The translations under genes and the position numbers were made by a program. A stretch of 64,000 bases of DNA. Source: Neckera pumila (taxonomy: Eukaryota > Streptophyta > Bryopsida > Hypnales > Neckeraceae). This document shows positions 47,378 to 59,359 of this stretch, one piece after another (the first letter of the stretch is position 1; the number at the start of each line of letters is the position of its first letter). The stretch spans positions 7,640,520 to 7,704,519 of the forward strand of contig OZ018409.1 of NCBI GenBank assembly GCA_963969595.1, read 5' to 3'. The notes beneath the pieces are model-generated. The model was not told the DNA's origin and did no database searches. It saw only the letters and a list, made by a program, of their open reading frames with translations.

Positions 47378-49965
47378 AGTCACTCAAGCAAATTAAAGCC
47401 ATCAATAATTTGACATCTTTTAGTTTGGCTACTCTAATTATCTATTAATCAAATCTATAGCCATCTCCCTTCACTCAAAAATGACAATTTAAAGTTTCTC
47501 CTATTACATGAGATTGATCATCTTCTTTTCTCATACTATAATTTTAGAATTTCAATTACTTTTAGACCCTCAAAGGTTTTAAAAAATATTAAAAATGATC
47601 AATTTAAAAAATTTAAACTCAAGAAATTACTATATCTTGTAAATTTAAAAATTCAAAAGTCATATAAATAAACAAATCAAGACTTTAACATATTTAGGTA
47701 ACAAATTTATAAACTATATAAATAAAATACAAGTCTTAAGACCAATATTTGCCATATTTTTAGCTTTGGAGTATTTAAGATTTTGACATTTTTCAACATT
47801 TCAACATTTCAATATCTTTATTTTGTTGTTGTTTGGAGCATAGAGAGAAGTGGAGTTTTTATTTTATTTATATTGACATTTTGCATTTCAATGCGCATCT
47901 ATGGCAAAAATTTCAAATGTTCTACATGTATTTTTGGTTTGTAATGTCTTCACTAATTTTTAAAAAGACTATGATAATTTCAAATCTTTATCAAAAAAAT
48001 CAAAACTTTTAAGACTTATAGAAGACATGTGAAAGAATGAACATTAAGTGATTTTTAGAAAAAATTCATAAAATTTAATTCGTATATTGAGGCAAAATTG
48101 ACATGGTTGTTACATAATGAAGGATTTTGAGGTTCACTACATTGCTATATCTACTTGTTGTGTTCATCTTGAATCCTAAAAGGATGTGTGTATGACCACT
48201 TGTATGAACTTCAAAGTCCTCTCTACATGCAACTTTATTTGAATGAAATTTTTTATACTATAATTTCAAAGATGGAATTTTTATATCATAATTTTCAAAA
48301 ATGAAATTGCACATCTTCTATAAGGCATAAGAGTTCCAATTTTTTTGTGAAGATTTGCAATTACTACAAATTTGGAATTCAAAAAAGAAAAAAATCATAT
48401 TAAATAGGAAAAATAATTAAAATTTCTCAAAATTTCTCCATAGATTGTACATTGTAGTGTAGAACATTGTGGTACAAAACAAAATTGCAAAAGTTACTCT
48501 TTTAAATTGGAATCAACACTCTATAGTTGTAGGCTCAAAATTCAAATTTGAATTTTAAAATGTAAATTTTAGGAATTCTTTTAGGAAAATAGATAAAGAG
48601 AAAGTAGCAAAAACTGTCAAAAGTGTATTATCTCGTAATCCGTAGATTTGTTTTTGTTTTTATGTAGGAAAGTCAAACAAATATAAATAGCATCTAACAC
48701 ATTTTATTGAATTTTTTTTTGTAGACCTCCCCTTCAAAAGAAATTGGATAAAAAAACTATTCATTTCCATCTTTGAAGCCTCTCCAAAATAATCCAAAAA
48801 TCACAATGTCACCTCCAACAGGCATTGCATGATTTAACCTCAAAAGTCCCATTGTTCCCTTGGAGGATAAACGGAATTTCAAATAGGCTTCTACGATCTC
48901 AAATTTCATTGTGATTTTCTAAAACCTTTTTTTGAAGATAGAAAACACATTAGCTTTTGGTCAATACAATTTCATTTCAATTAATCATTGGAAGAAAATG
49001 AGGCTAGTATAATCCATCTTTTTGCCAAGCACTAATTGAAATGGAAATTATACTTCCGGCCCAAAGCTAGATAAGCAAGTTGAAATTTTTTTTTTGCTTT
49101 GAAGCACCATGCCTTACTAACTTTTTCTCCTAAGCACTAATTGAAAGTTGCCTGGAGAAAAAGTTACGCTCCAAATGGAGTTTATTAGGCAACACAAAAA
49201 TCATAGAAAATCTAAATCAAAATTTCAAAAGTTTGTATCCAAGAGAAAGCGTTTTTGTCTCCATCAAAAGATTTGATTCATTCTATTTGGACTAGTGATG
49301 AAGAAGTTATGGACAATCTTGTTTCTAGGACAATCAAAGCATCCTCTTCAAACATTAGTATTAAAGTTCAATCATTGAAGTATTTTTTATGTTTATATGG
49401 AGGATTCTAAAAACAATTTATTGAAAGGCTAATGCCATAGATCACCTTGTTGTACATTTTTAGAGACTTGATGCTACCTTATTGTTGATCTAAGTTTTAG
49501 GTATGAAAACTATTTCTTTTTATTTTAGTATCATATTTGGTTTCTACTACTCAATTTGAAATTGTACAAATCTCTCAAAGTTAGATATTTTATTGCCATT
49601 TGAATTGTGGACCAATAGCCAACATTTTGTAAGTTTTATGAATATAGAATGATAGCGGAAATTGTTTATTCTGCAATGTTCTATTGATGCTTATTGATGC
49701 TACAATATCCATTTAGAGAAAAAAAGAAGATATTTTAGACATATTTTATATGTGATGAATTTCTTCTCTTTTTCTTCAAAAAGTCACAATGATTTCAACT
49801 CCACAAAAAAACTTTGAGGTTTCTTATGACTTATGAAAGACATGTGATTTCATTTCTAAAAATAAAGTTGCAAAATAGAATAAAGCACAAGGTGGTGAAG
49901 TGCATAATGGAACACTAAAGAAAAAGTCACTTATCCCTATAACGCGAGACTAGTCACCATGGAAA
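47378..49965. other. Intergenic DNA collinear with 14,803-17,935
   Basis: No gene. It includes an old TTAA-family end near 48,835 (TTTAACCTCAAAAGTCCC) that is also present in copy A, and the dispersed repeat at about 49,745-49,900. Confidence 0.45.
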
Positions 49966-50642
49966 TAATCTTTTTGGGTACCATGTGAATCATTTGCTGA
50001 AAAAAAAACCAAGGGCAATCATTGGAGGTCACACTACTGTGCAATCCTCCCTTTGTCATACAAAATTCCAAAGATGAACATCTACACTTCTGTCTTACAT
50101 AGAAGGATTCTGTGTCAATCTTTTGGACACTTAGTGTCCGCAGTGACGTTACAAGGTTAAAAGTGAGAAACAACTGGCAAGAAAAGTTCTTTTATGAGAA
50201 TTCTCGTGCATGCATCTGAATCTCCATAGGTACACAGATTTTGTGCATGAACAAAACTCCATATGAATGTCAATCTGACCTCTTCATTTATGTACAACAA
50301 ATCTGATGATCACTACCTGCAGATGCGATATGAACTAACAAATCTTTGCTAAACACTGTCACTGAATCCTGCGTTCATAACTGTATCCCCTCAAGCTTCT
50401 CCTAAGAAGATAGCCAACTAGTAGTTGGTCAGCATGTTCCAAGCCAAGGACTGAAACCAAAAAATGTGCAGCTAACTGAAGGACAACTGATGTATCTTCA
50501 ACAAAAAACCTAAAGTACAAGAGAATAGATGATTCCTGCAATGAAGCTATCATAAACGAACCTCATTGGGTATCCTTGAGGCAGAGCAGATCTTTCGCTT
50601 CCTGAAGCAGGACGTCAACTAGCTTGAAGCACAGGCACACCG
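49966..50642. other. GAUT1 downstream region (3' UTR side)
   Basis: 49966-50300 is the sequence also present at 18196-18515. 50301-50642 is specific to the GAUT1 locus and probably holds the 3' UTR on the minus strand. No clear polyadenylation signal was chosen. Confidence 0.5.
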
Positions 50643-53600
50643 TCATTCGTTGATATTGCACTGTTGCAAGAAGGGATGATCATACTTGACATACTTGGTC
50701 CAGTATGGCTTGAACTTTGCTATAGCGATGTCCAACCATGGTTTCATATTTCCGTTATAATGTATGACTGCCGCGTCTTCGATTTGGACCTCTTCAATGG
50801 CTGGATTATAGCCTAGTCCAAGAACGTGCCATGACTTCTCGAGGGGTTGTGTCAGCTTATAAAACGTGATGAGACCTGGCGGCAGTGTACCGAGCTTCCA
50901 TAAGGTTCTTTCCTCATTCTGCACAATCAGATTTTGAAATCAGGGTATACACGATAACAACGTGAAGTGTACCTCTAAGAAAAATGCTAATCATAACAAA
51001 ACTTAGATGAATTTTACATTAACCAATTTCCCGAAACTCATCGTCAGATATAAATGTTAGGTAGGACAAACTAGCTCTGTAGAATATATCAAAACCTCAG
51101 TAGATATTGCTCAGCGAAGTCAGAATGTTACGTACCATGCTTTGCCATCTATGATAGATGCCAGTGATATCTTTAATCTTCCACTGCTTCAAGTCAAAAA
51201 TGTTCATTCCATAGGCCCAACCACAGGCATTAGGTCTGAAGTGTCTGGCGATCATAGGATTTGAGAAATTAAGATATGTGTTGAACCTATGAAAGCTAGA
51301 ACCGCAGGTCTCAACAGCTCCGTTGACATTCCCTTTCAAGTCAACATCCCAAAGACCTGTGAGGTCCTTTTGTACAACGATATCGTCATCTAAAAAGAGG
51401 ATCTTATCAAGCGTGGGGAAAACCTCTGGCAGATAGAATCGCAGGTGATTCAGCATAGACAAATACTTTGGATTCCTGTACTTCAAGTTTGATGTTCCTG
51501 CAGCTAATGTTTTATCAGCGTCCGCCTTGAAGTAGAAGTCCTTCATGACTGCTGACTCTAGCTGCTTCAGCACTGGACAATACGAGGAATTGAGCCATTT
51601 GAAATCATCCACGTTCTGAACTTGGATGGTAGCAGCGCCGGGAGGGTTGACCAAGAACCACATGCGCATGGCTCCGTAATTCAACTTGTCTGTAACGACA
51701 TGAAAGACATGTTTGCTGGGGTCCTGCAAACACAGAAGACTCTCAGATACTGTGAAAAGCTGTCCCCAGTTATTAAGACCTAAACAAGCCATGAAAACAT
51801 CTCAAAATATTCCCTATTAGATAAACACAGTTCTCAATGCTAAGTTAATTTAAACATTTAATCAATATTGACGAAAAATATATAACGAAAAATCAACGTT
51901 GACTTATTGCTGGGTTAATCTTAACATAAATAATAGTTGCCATTGAAATAACAAGTTAACGCCAATGACACTACCATTAAACTAACATTTAAGTTACTTC
52001 CATTATACTAACGTTAACTTCCATTATACTAACGTTAACTTCACATTAACTCAACATGAAGAGTATAAGAATCTAATGCCTCTTAACATCAAGAAAATTG
52101 TCAACCGAATGGAGGGGGGCTTTGAGATGTGATAGTGGTCGCAACATCCAACCTCATAATCAAAATGAGGCCAGTTTTATTAAGTCCAACACGGGTTCTA
52201 TTGAATTTGAAAGGGAATACCTCGGCATGGGAGATGGTGGAATTAACCACAACTGCAGCTGCCAGAATGTTGTCAGAGAAAAGAGCATAGTGGAACAAGT
52301 CGGGATCCCCTAACCTATCTTCATTTGGGAACTCCCGTCTCTCCGATGGAAGCTTGTGATATTCTACTGTAAGTCTCATAGAGAAGCAATGGAGCCCCTT
52401 AGGGACAGTTTTAGCAGCCAATTGGCTCAAAAAAGTGCCCTGCTTTTTAAGGGCACGAGCGTTGTCCTCAGCTGCTTGGACCATGGCTCTCAGCTTCTTG
52501 ACCATGATGCCCTTGTCGTAATCCTTGTCACGAGCTTGAAGAAGAAGCTCACCCATAAGCTTCATTTTCTCATCAGCCCTGCAAACAGGTGCATAGTAGG
52601 TACCTTCTCAGTGACATGAATTGAAGGAAAGTCAAGAAGCAAATGGATTCAGTGCCAACAAGTGACCCTAATGAGGCCTAAAACTCCACCGGGTTCCTTC
52701 TGTGTCACAGATGGACCATGAACACAATATACGCACTGTTGGCATGACCTATAATATTGAACAAAGGCACTTATGCTTACCCAGGTGGGAGCTCAGTATC
52801 AGAAGTCACATCACCAAGAGTAAATATATGCTCCTTGATTCGAAGCTTCAAGTCCCTAACAAGCTCAAAGTGGCTTTGGGACTGAGCAATATATGCATAC
52901 AATCGAGCCATTATCAATTGGTCCCGCATCAACCTGGCTAACGCATCCGGATTTTCATAATCAGGATCCCGCCTCCAGGCACTGTATTTGCCAGTGATGT
53001 TATTGGCTACCACTTTTGACCTCTCCATGGCTTCATTCTCCAGCTTCCTAACTTGCTCTTCATCGTAGTGTACCAGCCCTGTGAGCCTCTTCTGTTGCCT
53101 TACTAGCCTTTCTTGCTGCAGCAGCAAAATCATTCTTAGGAGGTCGAACCTTGTATTCTACCTAGAAGTGTACACAAACTTATAGGAGTAGTTGGCACCA
53201 AAATTGTTAAATTACTTCCATAAGTAACTGATAGGCGAGTCAATTAATGTATTCGTGGGTAATTAAGTAAAAGATGAGACCACTATTGTGTATTCGCTCT
53301 TTACAGCACCCCACATTCACATGGCCAACCTCAAATAATTGACTGAAAGAATAAAACAAAGAAAGCAAAACATCAGACGACACAAAAGTGGCATTTGGAA
53401 CCTTCTACGACTTCCATCATTCATGGCTGAAGAAGACAAAAGGAAGAACGCTCATAGGGCATAAAGCACAGCGGTATACTTAATGCTGAGGAATTACTCT
53501 TATCTGGGAGAAAATCATGGATAATAGCTGTCACCTTTCTTGCTAATTTGGTGGCTTCATCATCCTTGTTCGGAATGAACTGTATGATGCCATAACCTGC

Positions 53601-55530
53601 AACAACGTATACTTTAACAAGTGCCGAGGCAAGCATTACAAGCAGAGCAAGTTCTTGATAAACTGAATAAATGTTCCATTATTTCAAAAGCGAGGAATTG
53701 ATTGATGAGACTACATGATGCAACTCAAAGCCTTGAAGGGCCGCAAACGCAAGGTACCAGTTGCATCGGAAACTTCAAGAGTGCGTTCTAGACTCTCAGA
53801 TCCAATTTCCGCGGCCTTTGGTGATCCTTCACTAATTGTTTCCTCCTCGTCAGCTTTGATACGGAAGTTCAATTTGTCAACCTCCTCCTCTGAATCTATT
53901 TGAGAATCCTGGGGAGAACAATGAGTTAGCATTTGACACGTGCAAAAACCACATTACATGTTCAAAAGCACAAGCACAACAACCACTCATTCACCACTCC
54001 AAGGACCAAGTGTACATCAAAATTAAAAGAATCAGCATCTCATCGAGTATATAAAATGAATACAGTCTAAGGATTTGACTCGTAGCACCAGAAATCAAAT
54101 CGTATGACAAAGACTGCAAAATCTTGCAAATCTCAAAAACATAGAATTAGGGCTGTACAAAACCTCGTTGCAAAATAGAAAACAAGAGTTACCATTTGCT
54201 ACACTCATCCAAATGAAGATGAAGAGGTTAATGCTTTGCAAGCACCTGATATCGAGACGCAAGAGTGCTTTCCTCCTGCACCCATGATGAGGACAGGTCC
54301 CTGCGTCCAACAATATTGAGATTCAATGGTCCACTGTCTTCTGGATTTGCAGACACAATGTCAAGCACCTGCGATGAAATCAATCAAATGTACATTTTCA
54401 AAAAGAGTTCAACGTATCAAGCTTGTAAAGATAGCAGTTCGAAAAGGTGACAAAAAGAAAAGAAGCCCGTTCTCACATGTCTGATAGGAATCGGGAAAAA
54501 GGACAAATAAAATGAGACCAATATCCAACCAAGGACAAAACTGATCGGAATCCATAACTCCATAACGTTCTTTACCAGAACAACTGGTGGGTCCCCTTTG
54601 AAATTTGAGACACGGCAACATGGGGCCAATATGTGAAGCTATTTTCTAAGATCCTTTCTAGATTCCTTCCGTTTCAGGGGTCCACCAAGGTAAAGTAGAG
54701 GAAAAGTCGCAGGTATATTCGACACTCCATTATTGTCAGCAAGGGACGTTCGAGCATGGTAAAGAATATCACGTCAATCACAACAACGATCTGGGTCTAA
54801 ACTTTACCTCTTTGGGGAACAACGCATCTATAGCATCAAGTGCATTGTGTCTCCTCACTTCTTCTAATCTCGCCTACAACACATTCCAGTCACACAAATG
54901 GTTAGAACAAACTGGAGAACATACTAACTCGTGAACAACAGAAAATGCACCTAATGCTCACTGCCCATGAGTGAAGCTCGAAATGTTCAGGTGACACCCA
55001 CAGTATGTTCTATGATATCACCTGTGCAAAACCCATCCCAGGCTCTACAAAGACGGGTATTGCATAATAGTCGTGAAATTGATACATACCGAGTACGCTG
55101 CATGGTCGTAAGCTAGACCTGCACAGAGAGCAACCGCATCCATTGCTTAGCCCAAGTCCAGATGAACAAGCGCAATATCAAAAGCACGCATCAGGAATCA
55201 TCTTGCACTTTCTGAGATCCCATCATCGAATCCCAAAACCATTCAACATTCTTCGTGCAGGGGCACGAAGAATGCCCCTGCAGCTCTGCATTTGCCCCAC
55301 TACTGAGCCCGTAATTAGCCTCCAAGTCCTACGCAGTTGGATTGAAGTCTCCAGGGACAGCAAGTAAGCTTACCTGTGGAAAACAAGTGCGTTGTCCTTG
55401 ATGCGATGAAAATAAGGGGAACACCAACCAAGACGAAGAGAAGCGCAAAGATCGAATGTCCGTAACCACTAGTTTTAGAACCATTGTTCCGCGTCGGCAA
55501 GCCCGACGGAGCACTCCTTCTAAACGCCAT
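50643..55530 (-). CDS. GAUT1: Alpha-1,4-galacturonosyltransferase GAUT1, ten coding exons
   Basis: It transfers galacturonic acid from UDP-GalA onto homogalacturonan in the Golgi (CAZy GT8). Exons, 5' to 3' on the minus strand: 55530-55374, 55118-55090, 54873-54808, 54368-54246, 53908-53758, 53596-53535, 53157-52781, 52578-52221, 51723-51136, 50918-50643. All junctions are GT-AG and the phases agree, giving 728 aa (Arabidopsis GAUT1 is about 673). Residues 25-43 form a membrane anchor (type II). The stem has ALFPKEVLDIVS and LENEAMERSK, matching the GAUT1 rather than the GAUT4 type. The GT8 domain is C-terminal: LFLDDDIVVQ with the metal-binding DDD at 553-555, GAVETCGSSFHRF, NACGWAYGMN, and HVLGLGYNP and HYNGNMKPW near the end, closing in CNINE. 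The least certain joins are exons 5-7 in the poorly conserved stem. Exon 2 is only 29 nt. GAUT1 is anchored with GAUT7 in known plants. Confidence 0.95.
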
Positions 55531-55858
55531 GAAGATCTGGAACTGCGGGCACAACTGCGATGGAGTTGCGATGGTGTCGCTCCGCGATTCACGGATAGAG
55601 AGTGGCAGGGGAGTGTGTTCGCGTTTTAGGGTTTCGACGTGACGAATTTGTTACTCCCTGCCGTCCCCTCTAATCGACAAGCTTGATTGATTGTCTCTTG
55701 CATTGGCTTCCGCTGGTCATCAGCTTTTCGTAGAAGTAGATCTCGTTCTATTGGACTACGTTTCCAAGAAATAGTGAACCGAAGAAATAGTCCTAACTAG
55801 TGTGAGTGAAGCGATTTGTCAAGTTGCTAATCACATTGGCAAAGAAACTTCGTAAGAC
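55531..55858 (-). promoter_or_regulatory. GAUT1 5' UTR and promoter region
   Basis: Unique, relatively GC-rich DNA upstream of the GAUT1 ATG. It contains AACCCTAAAACG at 55,620-55,640 (minus-strand view), a common plant promoter motif (telo-box-like AAACCCTA). No TATA box assigned. Confidence 0.45.
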
Positions 55859-56097
55859 GTAATTATTTCGCTATAATTGTGCCCGAAATCAAATTCAAAA
55901 ATTCAAAAAATGGTGAGCACCGACAGCTCCCCGATGCGGAAAATTACACAATCAAGCGAAGCGATGAACCTGAAAAGGGAGATCGGACAAGAGAAGGCAA
56001 TGGGTTCAAAATGGTGCAGCAGCGTCATGAGGCCAGAAACTCGCAGAGGAATTCCGGCGAGGCTGCTCCTCCTTGGGGAGTTGGTTTGGACCTATAG
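55859..56097. repeat. Third, diverged copy of the PAD1 5' region, lacking exon 1
   Basis: 55859-55935 matches 2-80 (PAD1 intron side). 55936-56097 matches about 421-575 (PAD1 promoter side). The 340 bp between them, including exon 1, is absent. Same orientation as at the left edge. Short frames here (55877-56146) are not conserved as protein. Confidence 0.7.
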
Positions 56098-56204
56098 TAG
56101 ACATTCCCATTCACCAAGCACTAATCCTTCACTGTGCACTAACTGATTTGTTGCAAGAATTTGCAAAGGAAGTGAACTATGTTTCTAAGGTAATTGACTC
56201 TTAA

Positions 56205-56830
56205 CCCCTAAATGCCCAAGGTCTGTTTTGGGCTTCCTAGAATTTGCTCTAAATTGAACAAAATGCCAACATTTTGATAAGTTGTATCAATTTTTTTTAA
56301 TTGTAACTGTACAAATTCAAATTGGACATGCTAGAGATCTCATAGGAAAAGAAAACACAACAATATCACTTATGGAGTGAAAGTTTGACCATGAGGGTGC
56401 TAAAACTGCAAAAATCTTTCAATCTTCTTTACACAAGTCAAATCTACAAAGTTGGTGACCAAAAAAATATGAGGTTAAAGGGCCTAACTTGTATAACCCC
56501 GATCAATTTATAGCTTCTTAAAATCTACTCTACAATTTTTTTAAATGAATTTTGAATGTGATTTTTTCTCCAAGATCTAGTGTATTTGAGGCTTATTTCC
56601 AAGAGCTCTCAACACTATGGGAAGTCAAGATTGCAATGGGTACCTTTGTACAAAAACTTGAATAGAAAAATCACTATCATTTATTTTCAAGATCGGATTT
56701 TTGATGCTAAAATTAGACTTCAAGAAGAACTTTCTAAAAATATAAACTACTCAAAATAGCAACTTCTTTAAGTTTCATTTAACTTCAAAGTTTTGCAACA
56801 CCGGATTTGGGTGCCTTGGGCATTTAGGGG
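56205..56830. mobile_element. TTAA-family element (subfamily III), 626 bp
   Basis: The left TTAA is at 56201-56204. The ends CCCCTAAATGCCCAAGG and CCTTGGGCATTTAGGGG are perfectly inverted. The right flank is TGAG, so the second TTAA is mutated. Beyond it TTGACTC and GAGTCAA are also inverted. Non-coding. Confidence 0.75.
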
Positions 56831-56834
56831 TGAG

Positions 56835-57611
56835 TCAAGTGTTTTTCCTATGAAAACAAAGCATGGACTTATAATTATTCCCAATGATCCAAGTTGGTTT
56901 CTTTTCAAAATCTAATAGTATACATGTTTAAAAAGCTTGCTTATTATTTAGTATACATACCAATTTTGAATGTGAAATTGCATACAAGTTGTGAAATTAT
57001 AACAAGAGAAATGTATGTATCTTATTATTTTTAATATATTGCCCCTCCCTGTAATGTTTGAGAAATGTGCATATAAGAGTTTTTTGGGATTAGAGGTGAC
57101 ATAAACAACTAGACATTGTGTTAGCAAACTAAAATGCACTTCCCAAAACCTTAAGTTCAAACGAAGTGCTATCAAACGCATTACACAATCTACCTTGCAA
57201 TTGTTGAAATGCGAATTTTTTTATAAGTGGAAACTGCAAATAATTCCAAATCAACACTTGCATGTATAAATTTTCAATGGTGAAAATCATGAACACACTT
57301 TACTCTTTCCACTAGGACCATTTTCAAAGAAAATGGATAAATATGATTTTGTAGATCTCAAATCAAGTAAAAGTAGAAACCTTTGGTCAAAGCCGGGAAA
57401 TTCAAAATGATTTCTTTTGCTTTTGAGCAAAATAAGTAGAAGGAAATTTTGAAGTGTAGTTTCTTTTTCACTTAAAATTTCAAAAATTCCTTATAAATGA
57501 GCAATTTATTGAAGTTTAAAGTTAATAATTTATAACCATGCTTATAAATCCTCAACTTTAGCTTCAATAAAGAATCACATAGAAATTTTCCTTATATTAT
57601 AGAGTTCTATA
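56835..57611. other. AT-rich intergenic DNA
   Basis: No gene or clear repeat structure was seen. Confidence 0.4.
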
Positions 57612-58290
57612 TTACCCACTAAGGCACCTTAGGTGACCAAAAGAGTCTCCAAATAGTTTGGAAGTCCAATTCAAAGTATTATAACTATTGGACCCAACAT
57701 CCAAATTTAGTAAAATTGGTTGGAAAATTTGCATTTTCTCTTTAGATCAATCAAAGTTATATTGACTTTTGGGGGGCCATTCAAAGTTCATGGGTTCAAT
57801 TTGAGTTCATCAAACTACATTTTGATAGTTGCAACTTTGGAGTTTGTATTTCCTTCATCTAATGTTTATTTCCAATAACATTTGTTGGGTTAGATTTCCT
57901 TTTAAGTCTAGTTGTTTGATAAAATGTTGATGTCCAAGTTGTTTGGAATATTTGGGAGCCATTTGAAGTTCAAAATCCAAACATTTTTGGATTAGAGTGA
58001 ATTTTGGCGGCCTAGTTCTTCTTCATATAGTGTCCATTTCCAATATTAAAAATTTAGAAAAGTTGAGCATACTAGTCTAGTTTGTATGGTTAAAATTCCA
58101 TGTCAATCCAAAAAGTTATGACTGTTTGAGAAGTATTTTAGTAAAAGGAAGTCCAGCCTTAAATTTTTGTTTTGCTACTTTTTGACATTTTGAAGCCATT
58201 TTGCAAACACAATGAGTCAATTTGAATGAGTAAGTTTTGAAAGAGCAAATTCCAAGAGGCTCAAAACAAACCTTGGACATTTAGGGGGTA
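57612..58290. mobile_element. Possible degraded TTAA-family element (subfamily III)
   Basis: The right end (GACATTTAGGGGGTAAT) and the sequence just inside it match, in inverse, the left end of 56205-56830. The left end (TTACCCACTAAGGCACC) is a weak match. No intact TTAA. Limits uncertain. Confidence 0.4.
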
Positions 58291-59355
58291 ATATTTTTTT
58301 TAAGAATAAAAAGTGTCCATTTTGTTCAAAACATGTAAAATATGAACTATTTATAAAGTAAAGTAGTTCTGAAATAATCCTTAAATCTAATGTCACCTCC
58401 AAATATGTTGCTAGGAATTTTTCAGCATCCTTTTTCAACACTAAAACATTATAATCTTGCAATCTATGTGGCCAAATGACTCCAAATTTGATTCACGTCA
58501 TCTACAACATATACCACACAAGATTGTATAGTTGGCTGAATTAGTGACATTTAGACCTATAATATTTCAAAAACAATGATGTTAAATCCAAAATTGCTAG
58601 AACCTCTCAGGGATTATAATGTACTTCTCAAGTAGATTTATCCAGTCTCGTCCCTTTAAGAGTTCTTCCTTCATATACCAATGGTGCACATATTTTCCTC
58701 GAATGTTACTCCATTCACACTGGAAGATAGAATTGGATTTATGGTGGGAATGAATATGTCTAATTTATTCTAAATTTTCAGATTTTCAAAGAAAGTTTTA
58801 TAAATGAAAATGATATAAATTGTTTTTCACTTTTTTTTCAAAAGTTCATAGAAATTTGATGGTTTTACAAAAATATATGAAAACTTTATGACATATGCCA
58901 TATAAGAAGGTCATATTCAATAGAAATATTGAATAGAAAGGTGCCAAAATATTATAAGATTTTTCAGCCTTCTGGAGGCCACTACTCTAGATTGACATGC
59001 CAAGCTATTTCCAAGCTTGGCCTGTCAATCTGAAAAACTCCCCCAATAAGCAGTCAGATAAGCTGATTGTTCGCCAAAATAGTCAGATTTCGCATTATTT
59101 TATAATAAATTGTTAACTCATAAAACTTGGTTCCTATGCCACTATCACTACAATTTCAGCTACGCGGAAATCAGGGGGAAATGAATTTTTCAGCCTCGAA
59201 AAATCAAATTTTAGGATACTTTGGAGAGCTGTGGAGCAGCCCTTCAAAGGCTTGAAATTTTCTCTAATGTGGAATTTCCGCTTCAGATTTTAACAAATCC
59301 ACATCGCCTTACACCAATCACTAGATGCCATGTGGCATTTTTTGACAAAAAATAC
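58291..59355. other. Intergenic DNA with a dispersed repeat and a short hairpin
   Basis: 58,790-58,960 is a copy of the dispersed repeat seen at 17,710, 22,470, 33,820 and 49,745. 58990-59030 is a hairpin with an 18-bp stem (GATTGACATGCCAAGCT and its inverse, one mismatch). No gene. Confidence 0.5.
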
Positions 59356-59359
59356 TTAA

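Larger units (their letters stand above)
19052..50300. repeat. Copy B of the large tandem segmental duplication
   Basis: It begins with a copy of the PAD1 start codon and promoter (breakpoint at shared GCGCCATTT, 336 in A and 19052 in B). It ends about 340 bp from the GAUT1 stop codon. It is about 31 kb against 18 kb for copy A. The excess is mainly the mariner-like element 24787-34652 and the TTAA elements at 20480, 23424, 35646, 36537, 42632 and 45798. Gene content is the same as copy A: one intact Dof-like gene on the minus strand. Confidence 0.85.
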
